Below are positions 34,260 to 43,008 of a stretch of DNA of 64,000 nt, piece after piece. Positions within the stretch are counted from its first letter, which is position 1; every line of letters begins with the position of its first letter. The stretch lies in NCBI GenBank assembly GCA_035573715.1, contig DATLZZ010000008.1, forward strand, positions 1 to 64,000. Reading direction: 5' to 3'. Source of the stretch: JACPRL01 sp035573715. Its GTDB lineage: Bacteria > Acidobacteriota > Terriglobia > Acidiferrales > 2-02-FULL-67-57. The notes beneath the pieces are model-generated. The model was given only the letters and a program-made list of their open reading frames with translations, ran no database searches and was not told the origin of the DNA. Both the position numbers and the translations under genes were made by a program.

Positions 34260-34736
34260 TCAACTCTTCCAGATTCCGAGTTGCTTTCGCAGCAGGACGA
34301 GCTGCCCCACGTGATAGGCGTTGTGATCCGCCACCAGCACCGCCTCGCGCAGGATGGTCTGGCCCGAGCCCCACGGAATGGCCGCGTAGAGGTCGGTCTT
34401 CGGATTCAGGATGAGCTTCTGCATCGCCTGGTTGTCGGCGCGAAAGCCGCGCAGGCTCTTCTCCCACGCCAGCGCGCTCGGCGGTGCGGCCGTGCGCGGC
34501 CAGTAGTTTTCGTAAGGCATCTCTTTGTAGTTTGGGTTGCGGCAGAAATCGAGGATGTCCCACTGGCAGATGCGAAGGTGCTCGACGAGTTGCCAGCCGG
34601 TGTGCGGCGCCCCCCGCGGCTTCACTCCACGCAACATCACGGGCCAGCCGGCCACCACGCGACCGAAGTTCAAGTGCGCGTCCTGCCAGTCGAGCAGCCG
34701 GGCGAGCTGCTGGCGCAGCTCTTTGTCGTGCTTCAT
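34260..34736 (-). CDS. DinB superfamily protein
   Basis: 158 residues, a four-helix DinB/YfiT-like fold. The expected metal-binding histidines are in PHTGWQLVEHLR (about 45-56) and DHNAYHVGQLVLLRKQLG at the end. Members are often thiol-dependent transferases or damage-induced proteins; substrate unknown. The next gene upstream on the same strand is the small DUF1059 gene. Confidence 0.88.
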   Translation of the reverse strand: MKHDKELRQQLARLLDWQDAHLNFGRVVAGWPVMLRGVKPRGAPHTGWQLVEHLRICQWDILDFCRNPNYKEMPYENYWPRTAAPPSALAWEKSLRGFRADNQAMQKLILNPKTDLYAAIPWGSGQTILREAVLVADHNAYHVGQLVLLRKQLGIWKS

Positions 34737-34745
34737 TCGTAGGCC

Positions 34746-34922
34746 CTATTCGTCGCGGATAAGCGCTTTGACCTTGTCCACCAGCTCCGGCGGAATGTCG
34801 CTGAACCCGTGTCCCTCGCGCGCATGCCTGCGGGTCAGCTCCATCAGCTCTTCGACCGTATTCGCCCGCGCCTCGAAATCGCAATCCACGCCGACATCGC
34901 GACACCGAATGACTTTGGCCAT
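34746..34922 (-). CDS. Small DUF1059 family protein
   Basis: 58 residues, easily missed for its size. It begins MAKVIRCRDVGVDCDFEARA, then TVEELMELTRRHAREGHG, the two parts that define DUF1059. A very good ribosome binding site (AGGAGGGTGCC) precedes the ATG. It ends nine bases before the DinB-like gene on the same strand, so the two are likely one transcript. The function of DUF1059 is unknown. Confidence 0.88.
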   Translation of the reverse strand: MAKVIRCRDVGVDCDFEARANTVEELMELTRRHAREGHGFSDIPPELVDKVKALIRDE

Positions 34923-34992
34923 GGCACCCTCCTGATGATCCTGTGGATTCTCCTCGTGAAAGCGTGCATCTTAGGTCGCGCCTCCGATCAAG

Positions 34993-36753
34993 TCAACGCG
35001 GCGCGGCGGACGTCTTCAGGCCGTGGCCGCGCGGGTAGGCTTCCGGCAGGGCGATGGGCAGCGTGCCGGTGAAGGGAGTCTCGCCGAAGATGGCGCGGGC
35101 GGCGGCGCGCTCGGCTTCGGGGTAATACTCATAAGTCAGGATGTAGCTCGGGAGCTCGGGTACAAAGCTCAGCAAATACGGGCTGCCGTAGAGCGTGAAG
35201 ACGAACGGCTTGTCGGATTTCGAAATGTAGCGCAGCAGGTCGAGCTGCCAGGGCGTGAGCTCAATCGAGCCCTTGTAGGCGGCGACGCGAATGTAGGCGT
35301 TGGTGATGACGGCGTCGGCGATGTTGGCCAGTTCCTTGATGGCCTCGACTGTTTCGCGCGTGGAGGTGTTATCGAGCCGCACGTCAATGAAGTCGACGTT
35401 GGGGAAGCGCTGGCGCAGTTCGGCGGCGAAGGCTATGCCCGGGCGGTCCCGCCAGCCGTTGGGCGTGTCCAGCAGTGTCAGGAAGAGCACACGCTGCCCG
35501 GGCTTGGGCCGCAGCGGAATCACCTTGCGGTCGTCCCGCACCAGCGTTAAGGCGCGCTCCATCATCGTGCGCGCCACCTGCTGGTGCTCGGGCTTGCCCA
35601 GTGCCGCCGTGGCCTGGGTTTCTTCCACCAGGCGATTCTCGTGCAACCCCAGTTGCGCCTTGGCTTCGAGGATGCGTCGCGCCGATGCCTCGATGCGCTC
35701 CAGCGGAATCTCGCCGCTTTCGACGGCACGCTTGAGCGCCTGAACCGTCTTTGCGCTGTCGACTGGGATCAGCAGCACGTCGGCGCCCGCTTTGACCGCC
35801 AGCACCGCGGCCTCTTCGGGCGAGTATTTTGTCGTCACCCCGTTCATCGTCAACGCGTCGGTGAAGATGAGCCCGGGGAAGCGCAGGTTGTCGCGCAGCA
35901 GGTTCGTGGTTACGGTGGGTGAGAGGCTGGCAGGCGGGCAAGGGTCGGGGTCGAGCTTGGGCAGGCAGATGTGCGCCGTCATCACCGCGTCCACACCGGC
36001 TTCGACCGCGGCGCGGAACGGCGGCAGTTCGATCTGGTCGAGGCGCTCGCGCCCGAGTTCGATGATAGGCAGCTCCATGTGCGAATCGGCCGCCGTGTCG
36101 CCGTGCCCGGGGAAGTGTTTGGCGGTGGCGAGCAGCCCGCCGGCGTGCGAGCCGCGGATGTAGGCCGCGCCTAGGCGCGCCACTTGCGCGGGGTCCTCTC
36201 CAAAGGCGCGAATGTTGATGATGGGATTCCGCGGGTTGTTGTTGACGTCCACGACCGGATAGAAATTGACGCCGATCCCCAGCGCGCGGCCTTCGAGCGC
36301 AGTGATGCGTCCGGCTTCGTAGACCAGTTCTTCGCTGCCGGTTGCGCCCAGCGCCATCGCCCGCGGCACGCGAGTGCCGCCGTTGAACTGATAGCCCGCG
36401 CCGCCTTCGAGATCGGCGGTAATCAGAAGCGGCACCTTGGCGAGCTTCTGCAGATGGTTCAGCAGACGCACGTTCTCCGTCGGGTCGCGCGCGAAGGTAT
36501 GAAACCCGCCGACTTTGTACTGGGTCACCCGGCGCTCCAGCTCCTTGACGTCGCTCGAGCGTGGGTCCAGGAACGGCGCCATCAGCGGTGCGACGATAAG
36601 CTGGCCGATTTTTTCTTCGAGCGTCATTTCCTTCAGCGTTTTCTCCACCCACGCGCGCGTGTTCCCGCTCGGTTCGGGATTGGTAGCTCGAACTGAACTG
36701 GAAGCCATTAGAGAGATAAAGACGCACGCCGCCAGCGCAGAGGTTCTCATCAC
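34993..36753 (-). CDS. Glycoside hydrolase family 3, NagZ-like beta-N-acetylhexosaminidase
   Basis: 586 residues with a signal peptide (1-23). The NagZ motif AKHFPGHGDTAADSH is at 211-225, and the nucleophile Asp299 lies in LIFTDALTMNGV. The C-terminal GH3 domain is also present (NADTs are replaced by DNTSTRE and a Rossmann-like ending). The motif with the catalytic His indicates N-acetylglucosaminidase action, probably on peptidoglycan or chitin fragments in the periplasm. Confidence 0.93.
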   Translation of the reverse strand: MMRTSALAACVFISLMASSSVRATNPEPSGNTRAWVEKTLKEMTLEEKIGQLIVAPLMAPFLDPRSSDVKELERRVTQYKVGGFHTFARDPTENVRLLNHLQKLAKVPLLITADLEGGAGYQFNGGTRVPRAMALGATGSEELVYEAGRITALEGRALGIGVNFYPVVDVNNNPRNPIINIRAFGEDPAQVARLGAAYIRGSHAGGLLATAKHFPGHGDTAADSHMELPIIELGRERLDQIELPPFRAAVEAGVDAVMTAHICLPKLDPDPCPPASLSPTVTTNLLRDNLRFPGLIFTDALTMNGVTTKYSPEEAAVLAVKAGADVLLIPVDSAKTVQALKRAVESGEIPLERIEASARRILEAKAQLGLHENRLVEETQATAALGKPEHQQVARTMMERALTLVRDDRKVIPLRPKPGQRVLFLTLLDTPNGWRDRPGIAFAAELRQRFPNVDFIDVRLDNTSTRETVEAIKELANIADAVITNAYIRVAAYKGSIELTPWQLDLLRYISKSDKPFVFTLYGSPYLLSFVPELPSYILTYEYYPEAERAAARAIFGETPFTGTLPIALPEAYPRGHGLKTSAAPR

Positions 36754-36809
36754 GCAGTGAATTTGACGCCGCGCATCTTAGGCTGGCGTCGCGGGCAAGT
36801 CAACGCGAA

Positions 36810-39188
36810 CTATTCAGGAAAGTTCATCTGCTGCAGCAGTTGCCGGAATCGCGGATCAGAACGAAGGGGGTCGAAGACGGGATCCACTTTGATAATCAGC
36901 ATTTCCTCCGAGTGGGTGGCGTGAGCTTTCTCGAGCCATTCGAAGGTTCGTTCCCGGTCCCCGAGCGTGAGGAACAGAGCGGCAATGTGATAGGAGACGC
37001 CGGCAGGATTCCTCGTCGCCGCTGGTTCTATTTTCGTGAAGACTTCTAGGGCCTCGTTTCGGCGACTCGTTTTTGCTAGGACTCTGGCCCGAAGAAGTTC
37101 AGCCACGGGCGCGAAATCGGAGAGCTTCGCCGCAGTTTCGTAGGCCGCCAGTGCTTCTCGATGCATTCCTTTTTGCTCGTACGGCAGTCCCAGGCTGAGA
37201 TAGGCGGGGAAGAAGTTGGGTTCGAGCTCAATCGCTTTTCCGGCCTGCTGGATTGCGTCGTCGTATCGGCGAGCATTGTAGGCAGACCAGGCAACAGTCG
37301 CCGCGTACGTCGGTGAAAGAGGATCGAGTTCCCGCGCGGTCTCTAGCTCGTGGATGGCCTCGCCGGACCGCCCCAAGTATGTCAGGTAGATGCCGTACCA
37401 GTAGTGCGCGGTGGCGTAGTTCAGGTTGAGTTCAAGGGCGCGCTGCAAGCCTCTTTCGGCTGCTGGCCAGTCGCGCTGATAAACCATCTGGATATTGGCC
37501 AGCGACGCATGAGCCTCGGCCAGGGATTCGTCGAACTCGAGCGCCTTGGCTGCCGCAGCCCGGGCTTTAGGCAGGGCTTCGTCCGGGGGCAGGTCGAGGC
37601 CTGAGAGACCGTAGTACGTGTCCGCCAGTCCAACGTAGGCGAGGGCATAGGTCGGCTCTTCTTGAATCGCCTGCTCAAAAGAATCCAACGCCTTCCTGTA
37701 TTCGTAGCGGTTCCAGTAGTAGCGGCCCTTCAAGTACAGTTCGTGGGCTTCGGGATTGACGGCACGCCGATTTGCCAGACGCGCCGTCTCTCCTGGCGTG
37801 AGGGCAATCTTGATTTCCCGCGCAATCTCCCGGGCCACTTCACTCTCGAGAGCCAGAAGGTCGCGCATGTCTCGCTGGTACGCCTGTGACCAGATCTGCG
37901 TCTCACTGCGACCATGGATTAGCCGCGCAGCCACGCGCACACGCTCGCCCGAGCGCCGCACCGACCCTTCGATCACGCCGTCGACACGCAATTCTCCGGC
38001 AATCTGTGAGATCGGCTTGTCCGTGTCCTTGTAGCGCATCACCGACGTGCGGGAAATCACCTTCAAAGCTCGGATCTGGCCGAGATCGGTAATCAAGGCC
38101 TCCGTGACCCCCTCAGCGAAGTATTCCTGCTCGGGATCATTGGACAGGTTTTCGAGAGGCAGCACGGCCAGCGACTCAATCTTTGTTGTCGTGGGCGGGA
38201 ATAACCGGTCTCGCACGCCACCCACATTAGCTGCCACGGCTACCGCGGCCAGCAACGCCACCGTCGCCAATCCTGTCGCCATTCTCTTCCGCGCCGCCCG
38301 GCTGAGCCCAATCGTGCTGGCGACCCGTGGGAATCCCCAGCGGCCCCCGGCCGCCGACGGCCCTACCAGTCGCCGGAGGTCAGTGATCAACTCACTCGCC
38401 GACTGGTAACGATCTTGTGGCTGCTTCTCCAGGCACTTCAGAATGATCCGCTCCAACTCAGCCGGAAGCCTTGCATTGAATTGCGTCGGCGACGCTGGTG
38501 CGTGGTCCAGAATCTGGCTGCACAATTCGGTTGCCATCTCGGCGCGAAAGGGACGTTGTCCCGTGACCATTTCGTACAGTACACAGCCCAAGCCGTAGAT
38601 ATCTGTGCGCGCATCCACTGGCTGGCCCCGCAACTGTTCGGGGGCCATATAGGGTAACGTGCCTGGAACTGCCCCTGTCTTGGTGAGAGTGGCCGATGCC
38701 GTCGCATCATCCACTCGTGGGAGCAGCTTGGCCAGACCGAAGTCAAGCAGCTTGGCCTGTCCCCGGTCGGTGATGAAGATGTTGGCGGGCTTGATGTCTC
38801 GATGAATGATGCCCTTTTGGTGTGCCGCCTCCAGGGCGTCGGCCAGTTGCAGGGCTAGGTCGGTCACCTGCCCTACCTCCATTGCCTTGCTTCCGATGCG
38901 GTGCTTGAGCGTTTCTCCCTGCAAGCACTGCATCGCAATGAAGGGCTTTCCCTCGTGCTCTCCGATTTCATAGATTGTGCAGATGTTGGGATGGTCGAGT
39001 GACGAGGCGGCGCGCGCTTCGCGTTCAAATCGCCTTACCGCCTCACGGTCGGCTGCCAGATCTTCCGGCAGGAACTTCAATGCCACGAGGCGGCCCAGCC
39101 GGGTGTCTTCCGCCTTGTACACCACGCCCATCCCGCCGCCTCCGATCTTCTCCACGATGCGGTAATGGGAAACCGTCTGGCCGACCAT
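36810..39188 (-). CDS. Serine/threonine protein kinase with TPR sensor region
   Basis: 792 residues. The N-terminal PknB-type kinase (about 8-270) has GGGGMGVVYKA, HRDIKPANIFI and DFGLAKLL, all catalytic residues intact. A proline/arginine linker and one transmembrane helix (about 305-330) lead to a domain beginning SLAVLPLENLSNDPEQEYFA, as in FlgO-like/adenylyl-cyclase-associated proteins. Several TPR units fill about 480-790. The kinase would be cytoplasmic and the TPR tail outside, so it may sense envelope signals. Common in acidobacteria. Confidence 0.93.
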   Translation of the reverse strand: MVGQTVSHYRIVEKIGGGGMGVVYKAEDTRLGRLVALKFLPEDLAADREAVRRFEREARAASSLDHPNICTIYEIGEHEGKPFIAMQCLQGETLKHRIGSKAMEVGQVTDLALQLADALEAAHQKGIIHRDIKPANIFITDRGQAKLLDFGLAKLLPRVDDATASATLTKTGAVPGTLPYMAPEQLRGQPVDARTDIYGLGCVLYEMVTGQRPFRAEMATELCSQILDHAPASPTQFNARLPAELERIILKCLEKQPQDRYQSASELITDLRRLVGPSAAGGRWGFPRVASTIGLSRAARKRMATGLATVALLAAVAVAANVGGVRDRLFPPTTTKIESLAVLPLENLSNDPEQEYFAEGVTEALITDLGQIRALKVISRTSVMRYKDTDKPISQIAGELRVDGVIEGSVRRSGERVRVAARLIHGRSETQIWSQAYQRDMRDLLALESEVAREIAREIKIALTPGETARLANRRAVNPEAHELYLKGRYYWNRYEYRKALDSFEQAIQEEPTYALAYVGLADTYYGLSGLDLPPDEALPKARAAAAKALEFDESLAEAHASLANIQMVYQRDWPAAERGLQRALELNLNYATAHYWYGIYLTYLGRSGEAIHELETARELDPLSPTYAATVAWSAYNARRYDDAIQQAGKAIELEPNFFPAYLSLGLPYEQKGMHREALAAYETAAKLSDFAPVAELLRARVLAKTSRRNEALEVFTKIEPAATRNPAGVSYHIAALFLTLGDRERTFEWLEKAHATHSEEMLIIKVDPVFDPLRSDPRFRQLLQQMNFPE

Positions 39189-39249
39189 GCGGACGGGAAC
39201 TGCTCCTGTGCGGGAATCCTACGCCCCGCGCATCGGCAAGTCAACGCGC

Positions 39250-40305
39250 TCAGTGAACTTTCTGCGCGGCCTGCTGGCGGCGCGCGGCTTCGAGCACCTG
39301 GCGGATGGCGTGGACGACAAGCTCGGGCTGGTCGAGCTGAATCCAGTGCCCGCTGTTGGTTGCGACTAGGTGCTTGCCGCTGAGCGAGAGTTGCGCCGCC
39401 GCCTCTTGGTCTGCCAGGCGCTCGTGCGAAGGATTGCTGGCCGAAAGGACGATCAGCGGCAGGTCGCCCAGATGTCCAGCTTCGGCCACCTGCGCCGCGC
39501 TTTCGGGCAGCGACTGCAACTGGCTGGCGATGGTGCGGAAGAACTTGGGCTGCGTCCAGAATGTACGCAGCAGGCCGCCAAGTTCGGGCGGCAGATTGCG
39601 CGCCGGGCCGACCAAGCGCTCGCCGCTGCCAATGCGAATCGCGCCGCCGAAGGCGAACATCACGGTCCAACGTGCCATGCCGTGCTGCTTCAGGCTGACC
39701 AGCCAGGCAATGAGTCGCGCGATCCCCACCCGGGCCAGGCGCGAGGCGTGGTGGCACATCTGGGCCGCTCGCATCAGACCTTTCCTCTTTTCGGGTGGCA
39801 TCTCCAGCCACTCGCGCGGGTGGATGGGATCGACGAGGACGAGTCCGACGACTTCGGCCGGATATCGGTGGGCGAACAGCCGCACGTTGAACCCACCGAA
39901 GGAGTGACCGACGAGGACGTAAGGCCCTTCGAGCCCACCGCGCTCCAGCATCGTGTGCAACTCCTCGACGATTCGGGCGCTGGTGCGCGGCTCCGGACCG
40001 GGCTCGCTCCAGCCCAATCCGGCGCGGTCGTAGCTGACGACGCGAGTCATCTCGGCTATCTGCGGCTGCACCAATTGCCAGCTCACGCAGGAGGCCGGCA
40101 GGCCGGCGTCGAGCACCACCGTCGGACTACCTTCTCCGGTGCAGTGGAGGTGGAGGCGATGGCTGCCGACTTCAATCAGGCGGCCGGGAGGGGGATGCCG
40201 GTGCAGGTCGCTCGCCGTTCCGAGTTTCTGGTAGAGCATACCGGCCAGCGCCAGCAACAACAGCCCTGCAAGCGCGCCGAGGACGATCTGAAGCACGACT
40301 CCCAT
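39250..40305 (-). CDS. Alpha/beta hydrolase, membrane anchored
   Basis: 351 residues from the ATG at 40305, because the conserved part starts here and a longer frame would run into the divergent gene. One hydrophobic helix lies at the N-terminus. The hydrolase core has VGHSFGGFNVRL (nucleophile Ser), SYDRAGLGWSEPG, and a late His in ATNSGHWIQLDQP. Substrate unknown. Confidence 0.9.
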   Translation of the reverse strand: MGVVLQIVLGALAGLLLLALAGMLYQKLGTASDLHRHPPPGRLIEVGSHRLHLHCTGEGSPTVVLDAGLPASCVSWQLVQPQIAEMTRVVSYDRAGLGWSEPGPEPRTSARIVEELHTMLERGGLEGPYVLVGHSFGGFNVRLFAHRYPAEVVGLVLVDPIHPREWLEMPPEKRKGLMRAAQMCHHASRLARVGIARLIAWLVSLKQHGMARWTVMFAFGGAIRIGSGERLVGPARNLPPELGGLLRTFWTQPKFFRTIASQLQSLPESAAQVAEAGHLGDLPLIVLSASNPSHERLADQEAAAQLSLSGKHLVATNSGHWIQLDQPELVVHAIRQVLEAARRQQAAQKVH

Positions 40306-40363
40306 GAAGTGCACAATCTTAGTTTTGTTTTCCTGTGATGACAATTGGGGTAGAGTTGCAGCG

Positions 40364-40900
40364 ATGGCGGTCAAAGCGATTGAGGAGATTGCCACACAGG
40401 CGGCCGAGCGAGTGCTCGGGCACTTGGAGGGCGAGCGGCTCATCCCGCGCTTCATTGATTCCTATGTGATGGGATTTGACCGTCCCCAGCTGAAGAACCC
40501 GCCGGAGCAGTTCCGCGAGCGCTCGAACCGGATTGGCCGCGAAGCGCTGGTGTTGATGGGGCTGCTGGTGTGCGAGCGCTGCGGCGAGCGGCTCTATCGT
40601 TTCCGGCTCGGCCCCCTGAAGCTGCGCGACACCGACGCGGCGGAGCGGCTGAGCGCAGCATTCTGGCAAGCGATGGGTGAGGAGCTCAAACTGCGGCCCG
40701 AGCAGGCGGCCGAGCTTCGGCTTGGAACCGACGACTATCGTGACCCGCAAGCGCGCGCCGAGGTGTTCCGGCAACGCATCGCCCCGCTGCTCGATCCGGC
40801 GCCCCAGATGAAAGATAAAGCCGAGCACGCCGGCCAGAAGTTCTACGAAGCGCTCGACAAGGTCGCCACCCAGGTGGCGACCCGCCTGTTCTCATCCTAG
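40364..40900 (+). CDS. Uncharacterised soluble protein with one CxxC
   Basis: 178 residues from the ATG at 40364. A predicted helical protein with one CxxC motif (CERCGERLYR) near residue 68. No family recognised. It lies divergent from the alpha/beta hydrolase with 58 bases between the starts and is followed by a nested inverted repeat. Confidence 0.65.
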   Translation: MAVKAIEEIATQAAERVLGHLEGERLIPRFIDSYVMGFDRPQLKNPPEQFRERSNRIGREALVLMGLLVCERCGERLYRFRLGPLKLRDTDAAERLSAAFWQAMGEELKLRPEQAAELRLGTDDYRDPQARAEVFRQRIAPLLDPAPQMKDKAEHAGQKFYEALDKVATQVATRLFSS

Positions 40901-40917
40901 TTCTTTGTTCTTTGGTC

Positions 40918-41013
40918 GTCATTCTGAGGGGTCCGGAGGGCGACGAAGAATCTCGGAGTCGCACTGAGCAACGCTGAGATTCTTCGCCCCGATGAATTGG
41001 GGCTCAGAATGAC
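40918..41013. repeat. Nested inverted-repeat element, about 96 bp
   Basis: Outer arms GTCATTCTGAG (40918-40928) and CTCAGAATGAC (41003-41013) are perfect 11-bp inverted repeats. Inside them lies a second perfect 11-bp pair, CGAAGAATCTC (40944-40954) and GAGATTCTTCG (40976-40986). The whole resembles the CGAAGAATCTC...GAGATTCTTCG repeats that recur in many environmental bacterial genomes. It fills the gap before the DASS transporter gene. Confidence 0.85.
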
Positions 41014-41033
41014 AACGGGGTGTGGCGGGAGCG

Positions 41034-42554
41034 ATGTCCGAGGAACGGATTTCCCCCAGCGAGGAGCGGTTCGAGCTCTGGCGGCGACGAGCCGGATGGT
41101 TGCTGGGCCCGCTGTTGTCGTTGGCGGTCTACCTGACGGCCGCAAGCCTTCCGGCCCCAGAGCGACGTCTGGCGGCCGTCCTGACCTTGGTCATTGCCTT
41201 CTGGATCAGCGAAGCGATTCCGCTTCCCATCACGGCAATGCTGGGCCCGGCACTGTGCGCACTGCTGGGAGTGGCCGAGCCCGCCGCAGTCTTCCGTCCT
41301 TTCGCCGACCGGGTCATCTTCCTTTTCGTGGGAAGCTTTCTGCTGGCGCGAGCGATGGCCGTGAACGGACTCGACCGCCGGGTTGCGCTGGCCGTGCTGA
41401 GCGCGCGAGCGGTGGGCGGCTCGCCGGCGCGATTGCGGCTGGCCATCGGACTGACGGTTTTCCTTCTCTCGATGTGGATCAGCAACACGGCTTGCGCGGC
41501 GATGGCGTTCCCCATCGTCGTCGGCATGAGCGTGACGCTGGAGCGGCTGTTCGCCGTCGAAGGCGCAAGCTTCGCGCGCGCCGGCCGCAGCTACATCACC
41601 GGCCTGATGCTAATGGTCGCCTACGCCGCCTCCATCGGCGGCCTGGCGACGCCCGTGGGCACGCCGCCGAACCTCATCGGGATGGGGATGCTGCGTGACT
41701 TGGCTGGCGTGCGCATTCCGTTTCTCCAGTGGGTGCTCGTAGGGCTGCCAATTGCGCTGGCCCTCTTTGTCCTGCTAGCAACTCTCTTGCGGTTCATGCA
41801 TCCGGCGCCCACGCGGAAACTGGATGGCCTAGCCTCGAGCGTCGATGTGCTGTGCAAAGACTTGCCCCCGTGGGGCCGTGCGCAGACCTACACGCTGCTC
41901 GCTTTCTTGGTCGCAGTAGCGCTCTGGATTCTCCCCGGCGTGGTGGCGCTGGCCTTGGGAACGGACGACGCTTTCTACCGCCTGCTCAGCGAACGGCTCG
42001 ACGAAGGCGTGGTGGCGGTGCTGGCGGCCTCGCTGTTGTTTTTTCTCCCGGCTACCTTCCGGCCGCTCAGTGGGGCGCTGGGTTGGCGCGATGCGGTGAA
42101 GATTGATTGGGGAACGATTCTGCTTTTTGGCGGCGGCCTGAGTCTGGGCAGTTTGCTGCAAAGCACCGGGTTGGCACAACGCGTGGGCCAGGGTCTGCTG
42201 CAGGCTACCGGCGAGCCGAGCGTGTGGCTGCTGACGGGAGTGGCCACCGGATTCGCCGTTCTGTTCACCGAGTCGGCCTCGAACACGGCGACGGCAACGA
42301 TGCTCGTGCCGGTGACAATTGCGGTGGCCAACGCGGCGCACGTCTCGCCGGTCCCGCCGGTGCTGGGCGTGACGGTGGGCGCCAGCCTGGCGTTTATGCT
42401 GCCGGTGTCAACCCCGCCCAACGCGATTGTCTACGGCTCGGGATGTGTCTCGCTGACGGCGATGCTGCGCACCGGCGTGCTGCTCGACCTGCTGGGATTC
42501 GTGGCTTTGATGCTCCTGCTGCGCTGGCTGTGCCCCCTGCTCGGCCTGGCATAG
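41034..42554 (+). CDS. DASS/SLC13 family sodium-anion symporter
   Basis: 506 residues from the ATG at 41034; a GTG at 41022 is also possible. About eleven or more hydrophobic helices. Both family SNT motifs are present, MWISNTACA near 145 and ESASNTATA near 410, with PVGTPPN and PVSTPPNA beside them. They form the sodium and carboxylate sites. Likely substrate is a dicarboxylate or another organic anion. Confidence 0.92.
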   Translation: MSEERISPSEERFELWRRRAGWLLGPLLSLAVYLTAASLPAPERRLAAVLTLVIAFWISEAIPLPITAMLGPALCALLGVAEPAAVFRPFADRVIFLFVGSFLLARAMAVNGLDRRVALAVLSARAVGGSPARLRLAIGLTVFLLSMWISNTACAAMAFPIVVGMSVTLERLFAVEGASFARAGRSYITGLMLMVAYAASIGGLATPVGTPPNLIGMGMLRDLAGVRIPFLQWVLVGLPIALALFVLLATLLRFMHPAPTRKLDGLASSVDVLCKDLPPWGRAQTYTLLAFLVAVALWILPGVVALALGTDDAFYRLLSERLDEGVVAVLAASLLFFLPATFRPLSGALGWRDAVKIDWGTILLFGGGLSLGSLLQSTGLAQRVGQGLLQATGEPSVWLLTGVATGFAVLFTESASNTATATMLVPVTIAVANAAHVSPVPPVLGVTVGASLAFMLPVSTPPNAIVYGSGCVSLTAMLRTGVLLDLLGFVALMLLLRWLCPLLGLA

Positions 42555-42556
42555 AC

Positions 42557-42916
42557 CTACAAGCCCGAGCGGTACAGCTGGTTGATGCGGCTCACGGTGG
42601 CGTTCAAGGTTTCGTGCAGCTTCTTGAGTTCGGGCGATTCGACTGTGATCTCTTGGGCGTCGATGCTGGAAACAATCTGCCGGCAGATGTCTTCCACGCG
42701 CCGCATGCGGAAGCGAATGATGGTGGCGGCAGCTTCGTAGCGGCCGCTGCCGGACGCCTGCAGGATTCCCCACAGCGTCAAGCGGATGTGGTCGATGGCG
42801 GACTTGAAGTCCTCCAGCACAGGGATGGGGATGTCGTTCCTGCGCAGCCGCGCTTCCACTTCTTCCAGCTCGGCCTTGAGGCGGTGAACCTGTTCGAGCA
42901 ATTCGATCTGAGCCAT
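42557..42916 (-). CDS. Small coiled-coil protein, unknown
   Basis: 119 residues from the ATG at 42916 (AGGAGA seven bases upstream). Almost wholly helical and rich in Leu, Glu and Arg; the first 30 residues (IELLEQVHRLKAELEEVEAR) form a coiled coil. Family not recognised. It is convergent with the DASS gene, two bases apart, and divergent from the glycosyltransferase gene. Confidence 0.75.
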   Translation of the reverse strand: MAQIELLEQVHRLKAELEEVEARLRRNDIPIPVLEDFKSAIDHIRLTLWGILQASGSGRYEAAATIIRFRMRRVEDICRQIVSSIDAQEITVESPELKKLHETLNATVSRINQLYRSGL

Positions 42917-43008
42917 GGTGTCTCCTGGGCGCGACGCTGGAGAACCGATGCTAGGACGGTGCGAGCCAATTGTCAATTCTGCGCGCGGGCGGCTAGACTC
43001 TGACCTTT

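Noticed and set aside
40918..41013. CRISPR-like or transposon terminal repeat
   Set aside because: Only one nested inverted repeat without spacers or a transposase; better described as a dispersed inverted-repeat element.
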